From the NCBI GenBank assembly GCA_026002715.1, contig BOCC01000127.1, positions 1 through 5,655 on the forward strand: a DNA stretch of 5,655 bases, read 5' to 3'. Under the pieces are notes generated by a model that saw only the letters and a list, made by a program, of their open reading frames with translations, was not told the origin of the DNA and made no database searches. The DNA is from Synergistales bacterium (lineage in GTDB: Bacteria > Synergistota > Synergistia > Synergistales > Aminobacteriaceae). A program made the translations under genes and the position numbers. Every line of letters starts with the position of its first letter. The first letter of the stretch is position 1. Below are positions 1 through 5,446 of this stretch, one piece after another.

Positions 1-618
1 ACTATGCTCATTCTGAGAGGGACCAACTTGGCGATAACGAACGGGAAAGCGATAGCAGGTTTCTCGGACGGTTTTTTGACGTTGGGGCAGGGCAGGCTGT
101 TCGGGGTCAATATCCCTGTCGTCTATTTTGTTATACTCGCGCTTGCTCTTTCGCTCCTCCTGAACAATCACAAATATTTCAGGCAGATTTACTTCATAGG
201 AAACAACGAAAAAGCGGCCGAACTGTCGGGAATAGATGTCGCGAAGGTCAAGATATTTTTCTACATGCTCTGCTCGGTCTTGGCCGCTTCAGCGGGGATA
301 CTCGCGGCGTCTAAATACGGCGCGGCTCACTGGGTGCACGGCAACGGCTCTGAGGTCAAAGCCATCTCAGCGGTGGCGATGGGCGGGGCATCGCTCGCCG
401 GCGGCAGCGGAAAGATAGGCTCTACCGTGATAGGGATAATATTCCTCGCGGTCATAAACAACGCGTTCGTCATGAGCGGCATGAACACCTTCTGGTTCGA
501 CGTAGTAAACGGTACGATGCTGATAGCGGCCATAATGATCAGCTACTACGCTGCTTACCGAAACGAAAAGCGCCTGCTCAAGGTGAAGTATGAAAAACTT
601 TTGGGGTCTAAGGAGTGA
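1..618 (+). CDS. Sugar-type ABC transporter permease, RbsC family (5' end missing)
   Basis: This is the C-terminal part of an inner-membrane permease of the ribose/xylose/galactose ABC importer class (BPD_transp_2, RbsC-like). The reading frame is open from base 1, and the first in-frame ATG at base 4 lies inside the conserved region, so the true start is upstream. About 205 residues are visible, against roughly 320 for a full protein. Counting from the ATG at base 4, hydrophobic segments lie near residues 37-53, 84-103, 118-160 and 163-184. The family's cytoplasmic loop signature is clear at residues 66-83 (GNN, then AAxLSGI, then a VK pair), followed by the conserved AISAVAMGGASLAGGSG block at 120-136. 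The C-terminus is basic. The protein would form the channel for the substrate delivered by the binding protein at 914-1909, powered by an ATPase presumably encoded upstream. The family is certain; the substrate is not determinable. Confidence 0.93.
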   Translation, partial: TMLILRGTNLAITNGKAIAGFSDGFLTLGQGRLFGVNIPVVYFVILALALSLLLNNHKYFRQIYFIGNNEKAAELSGIDVAKVKIFFYMLCSVLAASAGILAASKYGAAHWVHGNGSEVKAISAVAMGGASLAGGSGKIGSTVIGIIFLAVINNAFVMSGMNTFWFDVVNGTMLIAAIMISYYAAYRNEKRLLKVKYEKLLGSKE

Positions 619-625
619 CGAAAAA

Positions 626-844
626 ATGACCACAGCGGCATTAGGTCGTAGGGAAAGCCTTATAAACCGCGTTCGCGAATTGCCCGACAGCGCGGTTGAG
701 TCGGTTATAGAGTTTATTGACGACGTAGCGAAAGCGCGGCGCAACGCTGAGTATATGGCCATGATCGACAGATCGATAAAGGATTTAGAAGAAGGCCGAG
801 GCATTGTAAAAACGATGGAAGAGTTAGAAGCTATGGCAAATTGA
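626..844 (+). CDS. Small antitoxin-like protein, orphan
   Basis: This 72-residue, highly charged protein has no signal peptide or membrane segment. I chose the ATG at 626 because an AAGGAG Shine-Dalgarno sequence (610-615) lies 10 bases upstream. The in-frame ATG at 590 lies inside the permease gene and its AGGTGA is only 3 bases away. Residues 12-35 form a likely helix with an ELPDSAVESVIEFIDDV stretch, resembling the short helical domain of DUF2281/RelB-like antitoxins. Residues 43-70 (YMAMIDRSI, LEEGRG, TMEELEAM) resemble the toxin-binding tail of Phd/YefM/RelB antitoxins. It begins 7 bases after the permease stop and sits inside a transporter operon. No toxin fits in the 69 bases before the next gene, and none is seen elsewhere in the window. 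It may be a solitary antitoxin or a transcript-coupled regulator. The antitoxin assignment rests on sequence resemblance only; that the gene is real is fairly secure. Confidence 0.68.
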   Translation: MTTAALGRRESLINRVRELPDSAVESVIEFIDDVAKARRNAEYMAMIDRSIKDLEEGRGIVKTMEELEAMAN

Positions 845-897
845 TGCCATATTTTAGGTTTTCGGACTTCCGTCTTCACGGTCGGGAGCCATAAAAT

Positions 898-905
898 AAA
901 GGAGG
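898..905 (+). promoter_or_regulatory. Strong Shine-Dalgarno that sets a GTG start
   Basis: AAAGGAGG sits 8 bases before the GTG at 914. No ATG occurs in frame near it, and translation from this GTG gives an immediate, well-formed signal peptide, so the GTG start is well supported. The strength of the site fits the high expression usual for solute-binding proteins. Confidence 0.85.
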
Positions 906-913
906 GGTTTTAA

Positions 914-1909
914 GTGAGGAAATTGGTCAAGTTTTTTGCTCTGTTTCTCGCGGTAGTGGTTGGCGTTGTCGGTTTTGCCGGCAGCGCGTTAGCGGCGGAC
1001 GAAACCTACGGCATGGTAGTCTTCCTTAAGGGCAGCGAGTTCTTCAACTGGTGCTACGCGGGCTTCCAGGACGCGGCGGCGACAGTTGGGGCGAAGACCG
1101 AGCTTCAGGGCCCGGCAGACTGGGACGCCTCCGGTGAGGCAAAGGCGGTTGAGCAATTGATCGCTAAGCAGGTCAAGGGCATCGCGGTCACGGCGGGCGA
1201 CGCGGACACATTGGTGGCCTCCATCAACGCGGCGATAGCGGCGAAGATACCGACGCTGACATTTGACTCCGACTCGCCTAAGAGCAACCGTATGCTGTTT
1301 GTAGGCACTGACAACTACAACTCTGGTTATCAGGCCGGCAAAGCCCTCGGCAAAGCCCTCGGCGACAAGGCCCGCGTCGGAATCTCCATGATTCCGGGGC
1401 TTGACTCTATCACGCACCGTATCGCAGGTTTCACGGCCGGGCTCGCTGAAGTCGCTCCGGGGGCGAAGATAGTCGCTCAGGTCAACGACGAGGGCGACGT
1501 TGTAAAAGCCGAGACAGTCCTTACAGCCATGCTTCAGGCTAACCCCGAGATCAACGCTATCTTCTGCGGACACGGCAACCCGGGGACAGGCGCTGTCAAG
1601 GCCACTATCAACGTGGGCAGGGACAAGGGCGACAACAAGGTTAACGTCTGCGCGTTCGCGCTCGACGTGCCTATTCTCGAAATGGTTCAAAACGACGAGC
1701 TGTTCGCCACAGTCGCGCAGAATCCCTACCTTATGGGCGTAGAGTCTTTCTGGCAGCTCTACTCGGCGGCGCATCCTACGCAGTTTGACAACCCGAATTT
1801 CCACGGCTTCGGAAACGTCCCGACGTCTAACATCGACACCGGCGTCAACATCATCTTCAAGGGCGACCCGCTTATCGAGGCCCTTTTGACACCTCCGACC
1901 ATTAAGTAA
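914..1909 (+). CDS. Periplasmic sugar-binding protein of an ABC importer
   Basis: This 331-residue secreted solute-binding protein belongs to the ribose/galactose type (Peripla_BP_4, cluster B). Residues 1-27 are a signal peptide: basic start (MRK), hydrophobic core, then a SALA/AD cleavage site. There is no lipobox cysteine, so the mature protein should be soluble in a periplasm. The ribose-binding-protein ligand pattern can be followed through the chain: aromatics F43, F44 and W46 near the N-terminus, the FDSDSP loop at 117-122, R169 in HRIAGF, N222 in the HGNPGTGA loop, D251 in FALD, Q269 in VAQNPYLMG, and the closing NIDTGVNII strand at 306-314. Length is normal for the family. It lies downstream of its likely permease and 63 bases before a dehydrogenase gene. 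The ligand is probably a sugar, polyol or similar small molecule; the exact compound cannot be told. Confidence 0.93.
   Translation: MRKLVKFFALFLAVVVGVVGFAGSALAADETYGMVVFLKGSEFFNWCYAGFQDAAATVGAKTELQGPADWDASGEAKAVEQLIAKQVKGIAVTAGDADTLVASINAAIAAKIPTLTFDSDSPKSNRMLFVGTDNYNSGYQAGKALGKALGDKARVGISMIPGLDSITHRIAGFTAGLAEVAPGAKIVAQVNDEGDVVKAETVLTAMLQANPEINAIFCGHGNPGTGAVKATINVGRDKGDNKVNVCAFALDVPILEMVQNDELFATVAQNPYLMGVESFWQLYSAAHPTQFDNPNFHGFGNVPTSNIDTGVNIIFKGDPLIEALLTPPTIK
1337..1360 (+). repeat. Perfect 12-bp tandem duplication inside the binding-protein gene
   Basis: The unit GGCAAAGCCCTC occurs twice in a row with no mismatch. It encodes a GKAL repeat at residues 142-149, in the helix that follows the first ligand loop. 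The unit is a multiple of three, so the frame is kept. Confidence 0.9.
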
Positions 1910-1926
1910 AGCGGGAAAAATCTGTA

Positions 1927-1948
1927 GGGCGGCCGGGGACGGTCGCCC
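1927..1948. repeat. GC-rich palindrome, REP-like, in the gap before the dehydrogenase gene
   Basis: GGGCGGCC (1927-1934) pairs with GGTCGCCC (1941-1948) around a 6-base loop, giving an 8-bp stem with one G-U pair. Flanking GTA and CTAT at 1924-1926 and 1949-1952 extend the symmetry imperfectly. No U-run follows, so it is a poor intrinsic terminator. It could stabilise the upstream binding-protein mRNA or damp readthrough. The GTAGGG...CGCCCCTA shape resembles short dispersed intergenic palindromes seen in many GC-rich anaerobes, but only one copy is visible here. Confidence 0.6.
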
Positions 1949-1972
1949 CTATCATTTAGAGGAGGCTGCGAT

Positions 1973-3139
1973 ATGAAAAATTTTAACTATTTTGCCCCGA
2001 CCGAAATTGTGTTCGGCTGCGGGCGCGTTGATGAAGTTGGTGTTATTGCGGCGCATTACGGGAAATCCGCCCTGCTCGTTACCGTTCCGGAGTTCCCGGC
2101 TGTGGCTCCGCTCTACGCTAAGGTGAAGGCCAAGCTAAAGGAGGCCGGCCTTGAGGTAGCGCACTTTGACGGCGTCATTCCCAACCCGACGACGGACGTT
2201 GTGACGGCGGGGGCCGACTTGGCCAAGAAGGTCAAGGCCGACGTGGTTATCGGCCTCGGCGGCGGTTCCTCGATGGATACAGCTAAGGCTATAGCGGTGG
2301 AGGCCACGCACAAAGGCACGGCATGGGATTATCTGCACTACACGCCCGGCCCTACGGAAGCGACCCTCCCGATAATAGCCATAGGAACGACCGCCGGCAC
2401 GGGAAGCCAGACCACGCCCTGCTCGGTCATAACCAAAACCGAGACTAAGGACAAATCGGCCATCTGGCACAAAAATATTTTTCCGCGCGTGGCGATAGTC
2501 GACCCCGACACGACGGTCACAATGCCGCATAGCGTCACATCCCAGACCGGCTTCGACGCCTTCTGCCACAACTTCGAGGCGTATCTGTCGGTGAACGCGA
2601 ATCCGTTGGTGGAGACCTTGGCGATAGAGGCAATCAAAATAGTCGCCGAATATCTGCCCAAGGCAATAGAAGACGGCGCAAATATCGAAGCGAGATCCCA
2701 GATGGCTTGGGCGGACACTCTGGGCGGGCTGACAAACGCTTCAGCCGGAGTGACTCTGCCTCACGGGCTTGGAATGCAAGTCGGCGGACATTGCCCGCAC
2801 GTCACTCACGGACAGGCGCTCGCTATAATCTATCCCGAGTTCACAAGGTACACCTATCAATCAGCGATTGGCAAGTTTGCCGAAGTGGGGCGTATTTTCG
2901 ACCCTACGCTGGCAAAAGAGAGCGACGCGGCGGCAGCCGAAAAAAGCTGTGCCGCGATAGACTCCTTCCTTAAAAAAATCAATCTCTGGATCGGCTTCAA
3001 GGACGTGAACGTCACAAAAGAAGACATCAGGGCCATAGCGGACTGCGGACAGGTGCTCGGAGACTACAAGAACAACCCTCGAGTCGCTACGATAGACGAG
3101 ATGTACGATCTTCTGACGCGCTCCTACGAACGCAAGTAG
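1973..3139 (+). CDS. Iron-containing (group III) alcohol dehydrogenase
   Basis: This 388-residue cytoplasmic NAD(P)-dependent dehydrogenase of the Fe-ADH family, which includes FucO, 1,3-propanediol and butanol dehydrogenases, interconverts an alcohol and an aldehyde or ketone. The start is supported by AGGAGG at 1960-1965, seven bases upstream. The N-terminal nucleotide-binding domain carries GLGGGSSMDTAKAIA at 94-108 and TTAGTGSQ at 139-146. The metal site of the C-terminal helical domain is intact: D195 and H199 (FDAFCHNFEAY), H264 (LPHGLGM) and H279 (VTHGQALA). The closing NPR...D signature is at 368-375. The usual second histidine, four residues after the first metal histidine in the loop, is M268 here. 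Only 63 bases separate the gene from the binding-protein gene, so it probably works on the imported compound or its product. Substrate and physiological direction are unknown. Confidence 0.93.
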   Translation: MKNFNYFAPTEIVFGCGRVDEVGVIAAHYGKSALLVTVPEFPAVAPLYAKVKAKLKEAGLEVAHFDGVIPNPTTDVVTAGADLAKKVKADVVIGLGGGSSMDTAKAIAVEATHKGTAWDYLHYTPGPTEATLPIIAIGTTAGTGSQTTPCSVITKTETKDKSAIWHKNIFPRVAIVDPDTTVTMPHSVTSQTGFDAFCHNFEAYLSVNANPLVETLAIEAIKIVAEYLPKAIEDGANIEARSQMAWADTLGGLTNASAGVTLPHGLGMQVGGHCPHVTHGQALAIIYPEFTRYTYQSAIGKFAEVGRIFDPTLAKESDAAAAEKSCAAIDSFLKKINLWIGFKDVNVTKEDIRAIADCGQVLGDYKNNPRVATIDEMYDLLTRSYERK

Positions 3140-3178
3140 CGAAACAACCTTAAAGAAGGCTTTGAGGGATTGCGTCTG

Positions 3179-3215
3179 ACAAGCGGCGGAGAGTTAATAT
3201 TTCCCCGCCGCTTGT
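3179..3215 (+). terminator. Hairpin, possible terminator of the transporter/dehydrogenase operon
   Basis: The arms at 3179-3189 and 3205-3215 pair over 11 bp (core CAAGCGGCGG with CCGCCGCTTG) around a 15-base A/T-rich loop, beginning about 40 bases after the dehydrogenase stop. The following bases are only TT then AGG, so the U-tract is weak. A separate T6 run lies at 3249-3254. The position between two functional blocks favours a terminator, perhaps an inefficient or bidirectional one. Confidence 0.6.
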
Positions 3216-3255
3216 TTAGGGTTCGAGAGTTTTTGGCTGCGGCGTCGCTTTTTTA

Positions 3256-3284
3256 GTGACACTCGCGCTAAAGTGTGTTAATCT
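3256..3284 (+). promoter_or_regulatory. Candidate sigma-70-type promoter for the decarboxylase operon
   Basis: GTGACA (3256-3261, five of six matches to the -35 consensus) is followed after exactly 17 bases by TAATCT (3279-3284, a modest -10). Transcription would start near 3291 and give an untranslated leader of about 80 bases. The spacer holds a small inverted repeat, ACACT (3259-3263) and AGTGT (3272-3276), which could be an operator. A second weak pair, TTGACG (3313-3318) and TAGAAT (3339-3344), has an unfavourable 20-base spacing. The rest of the 231-base gap holds no gene that I can see. Confidence 0.4.
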
Positions 3285-3370
3285 AAGACAATGTTGTAGT
3301 ATGCGGTCGCGATTGACGGATAGATAATTAAAAATGAGTAGAATATAGATGAAGGAGGAATTTTTCGGTT

Positions 3371-4930
3371 ATGGGAATACGCAGTATGGACGAGCTCTGC
3401 GAAGAGCTGATAGGGAAACGGCTCACCGCGGCCTCTGGCGGCGGCGAAAAGGCCGTGGCCAAGCAGAAGGAAAAGGGCAAAGGGACCGCGAGAGAGCGAA
3501 TTGCGCAGCTTCTCGACCCGGGTACTTTCGTTGAGATTGACGAGTTTGTTACGCATCGTTGCTCAAACTTCGGCCTCGAAAAGACAAAGCCTCTGGGCGA
3601 CGGCGTCGTTACGGGCTGGGGGACTGTCGACGGACGAAAGATCTTTGTTTTCAGCCAGGATTTCACTATTCTTGGCGGCTCTCTCGGAGAGAAACACGCC
3701 GACAAAATATGTAAGGTCTTGGATATGGCATTAGCTATGGGCTGCCCCGTCGTAGGTATAAACGACTCGGGCGGAGCGCGCATTCAGGAGGCCGTCGATT
3801 CGCTGAACGGCTACGGCAACATCTTCTTCCGCAACACCATCTCGAGCGGGGTAATTCCGCAGCTTTCCGTCATTATGGGCCCCACGGCCGGAGGCGCCGT
3901 ATACAGCCCGGCCCTCACAGACTTCATATTTATGGTCGACAAGACGAGCGTGATGCACATCACGGGCCCCGAAGTAATCAAGGCCGTCACGGGCGAGGAG
4001 ACCACCAGCGAGGAAGTCGGCGGAGCCAAGACGCACAATCAAAAAAGCGGCAACGCTCACTTTATAGCAAAGACCGAGCGTGAGTGCTTCGAGCAGGTCA
4101 GGAAAGTGCTCTCATACCTTCCCTCCAACAACTTAGACGACGCGCCGGTGCTTCAGACAAACGACAGTGTGGAGCGAACCGACGTATCCATCCGCGACAT
4201 AGTCCCCACCAACCCAAACAAGGGCTACGACGTACACGACGTCTTAAAGAAAGTGTTCGACGACGGCGTCTTCACCGAAGTTCAGCCCGACTACGCCAAG
4301 AACATAATCACCGGCTACGCCCGTATAGGCGGACATTCAGTGGGTATCATCGCGAACCAGGCCGCGATCATGGCCGGATGCCTCGACATAGACGCCTCCG
4401 ACAAGGCCAGCCGCTTTATCCGCCACTGCGACGCTTTCAACCTTCCGATAGTGACGTTTGTCGACGTTCCGGGCTATCTGCCGGGCGTGACTCAGGAGCT
4501 TGGCGGCATCATCCGTCACGGCGCCAAAATGCTCTACGCCTACAGCGAGGCCACGGTGCCGCTCTTTACGGTCATTTTGCGCAAGGCTTACGGCGGCGCT
4601 TATCTGGCTATGAGCTCAAAGGCCTTGGGCGCGGACCTCGTGTTCGCCTGGCCGCAGGCCGAGATAGCGGTTATGGGCGCGGAGGGCGCGGCTAATATCG
4701 TCTTCCGAAAAGAGATAAACGACTCGACGGACCCAGGCGCCACGCGCCTTGAGAAGATAGACGAGTATCGCAAGGCTTTCGCGACCCCCTACGTAGCGGC
4801 GGAGCGCGGCTTTGTCGACCGCGTCATTTTGCCGGAGGAGACCCGCAAGGAGCTTTATCTTGCCTTGCAGGGCGTAAACAGCAAAAAAGTGGAGCGCCCG
4901 AGCAAAAAGCACGGCGTGATTCCTCATTAA
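3371..4930 (+). CDS. mmdA: Methylmalonyl-CoA decarboxylase, alpha (carboxyltransferase) subunit
   Basis: This 519-residue protein has the two-domain crotonase-fold carboxyltransferase architecture. In this family it transfers the carboxyl group of (S)-methylmalonyl-CoA to biotin on the carrier subunit, leaving propionyl-CoA. The N-domain has GGGEK (23-27), the TARERI helix (39-44), QDFTILGGSLGE (96-107), NDSGGARIQEAV (131-142) and the oxyanion-hole region GPTAGGAVYSPALTD (170-184). The C-domain has NQAAIMAGCLDIDASDK (329-345), VDVPGYLPG (364-372), RKAYGGAYLAM (404-414) and AWPQAEIAVMGAEGAANI (426-443). The C-terminus KKHGVIPH is typical. Propionyl-CoA carboxylase beta chains are close relatives but usually have GGAYD where this protein has GGAYL, and the next two genes are decarboxylase subunits. 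An AAGGAGGA site at 3352-3359 supports the start at 3371; a second in-frame ATG at 3386 is less well placed. Relative to my memory of Veillonella MmdA, about ten extra residues lie near 449-463. Confidence 0.9.
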   Translation: MGIRSMDELCEELIGKRLTAASGGGEKAVAKQKEKGKGTARERIAQLLDPGTFVEIDEFVTHRCSNFGLEKTKPLGDGVVTGWGTVDGRKIFVFSQDFTILGGSLGEKHADKICKVLDMALAMGCPVVGINDSGGARIQEAVDSLNGYGNIFFRNTISSGVIPQLSVIMGPTAGGAVYSPALTDFIFMVDKTSVMHITGPEVIKAVTGEETTSEEVGGAKTHNQKSGNAHFIAKTERECFEQVRKVLSYLPSNNLDDAPVLQTNDSVERTDVSIRDIVPTNPNKGYDVHDVLKKVFDDGVFTEVQPDYAKNIITGYARIGGHSVGIIANQAAIMAGCLDIDASDKASRFIRHCDAFNLPIVTFVDVPGYLPGVTQELGGIIRHGAKMLYAYSEATVPLFTVILRKAYGGAYLAMSSKALGADLVFAWPQAEIAVMGAEGAANIVFRKEINDSTDPGATRLEKIDEYRKAFATPYVAAERGFVDRVILPEETRKELYLALQGVNSKKVERPSKKHGVIPH

Positions 4931-4951
4931 AAAGGGACAGGTGACTTCGAT

Positions 4952-5374
4952 ATGACACCACAGGTTCTTGATGCGATTGTCTACAGTTGCATAGCTTTTT
5001 CTATAGTCTTTGTAGTCCTTGGCGGCTTGACGCTTGTCATTTTCGCCATGCGTTTATTTACGGGCAGCGATCAGGGTTCAGCGCCAAAAGACGAAGTGGG
5101 GAGCGGTAAATCTGCTTCCACTCCCGCGGCGCAAGCCACTCCCCCTTCGTCACCGAGCGCCGCTGTCGCTGTCGGCGGACAAAGCCAGAGAGTCGTAGCC
5201 GCCATAACAGCCGCTATAAGCGCGGCTACTCAGGGGCGCGGCCGGATACTCAGCGTGACGCCTCAGTTTGCGGCGACACCGGGTGGGTTCTCATGGGAGA
5301 CAACTCAGGTTTGGCGGGGTTCGGGCGTGGTCGCTTCCGTTTCGCGGCGCCTTTCTCCTTCTTGGAAGAAATAA
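4952..5374 (+). CDS. mmdD: Decarboxylase delta subunit, OadG/MmdD type
   Basis: This 140-residue membrane anchor belongs to a sodium-pumping decarboxylase. One transmembrane helix lies at about residues 8-33 and ends in FAMRLF, typical of OadG-family subunits. A flexible linker rich in Ala, Pro and Ser follows at 43-75. A conserved cytoplasmic end contains VVAAITAAISAAT (81-93), ILSVTP (99-104) and a final W-K-K at 138-140. In this family the subunit tethers the carboxyltransferase and biotin carrier to the membrane beta subunit. The gene starts 21 bases after mmdA stops, with an AGGTGA site at 4939-4944, so the two are surely co-transcribed. Primary sequence of this family is poorly conserved. 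The call rests on topology, the C-terminal block and the neighbours; oxaloacetate decarboxylase gamma is the main alternative name. Confidence 0.85.
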   Translation: MTPQVLDAIVYSCIAFSIVFVVLGGLTLVIFAMRLFTGSDQGSAPKDEVGSGKSASTPAAQATPPSSPSAAVAVGGQSQRVVAAITAAISAATQGRGRILSVTPQFAATPGGFSWETTQVWRGSGVVASVSRRLSPSWKK

Positions 5375-5446
5375 CCTGTCGCGTCGGATTGTTTGTCGTT
5401 TATTCAAAATTAAATTAAGAAAATTTAAGAAAGGGGTAATTTTGGT

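Noticed and set aside
590..625. Earlier ATG (590) for the antitoxin-like gene
   Set aside because: It would overlap the permease by 29 bases and its AGGTGA is only 3 bases away. The ATG at 626 has a properly spaced AAGGAG.
868..897. Possible promoter just before the binding-protein gene (TAAAAT at 892-897)
   Set aside because: There is no acceptable -35 element at 16-18 bases upstream, and transcription would begin inside the Shine-Dalgarno sequence.
989..1804. Long minus-strand open frame (271 codons) opposite the binding-protein gene
   Set aside because: It lies wholly opposite a clearly coding gene with GC-rich third positions, which readily leaves antisense frames open. Its product is Arg/Val-rich with no recognisable domain or start signal.
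3235..3254. Second terminator: GC-rich bases followed by T6
   Set aside because: Only a 3-bp stem (GCG/CGC) can form before the T-run, too weak for an intrinsic terminator.
3276..3291. Rex-like redox operator downstream of the predicted -35 (TGTTAA...AAGACA)
   Set aside because: The two halves match poorly as an inverted repeat (TGTTAA against TGTCTT), so there is no real support for a Rex site.
3349..3534. Plus-strand frame starting at ATG 3349
   Set aside because: Its ATG precedes and its first codons contain the Shine-Dalgarno sequence of mmdA, and it runs out of frame through the conserved start of mmdA. It is a shadow frame.
3328..3783. Minus-strand frames across the mmdA upstream region and start (3278-3556 and 3328-3783)
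   Set aside because: Both overlap the mmdA start, have no good ribosome site and show no recognisable protein motif.
4084..4695. 203-codon plus-strand frame inside mmdA
   Set aside because: It is out of frame with an unambiguous carboxyltransferase and its product is arginine-rich and low-complexity, typical of a shifted reading of GC-rich coding DNA.
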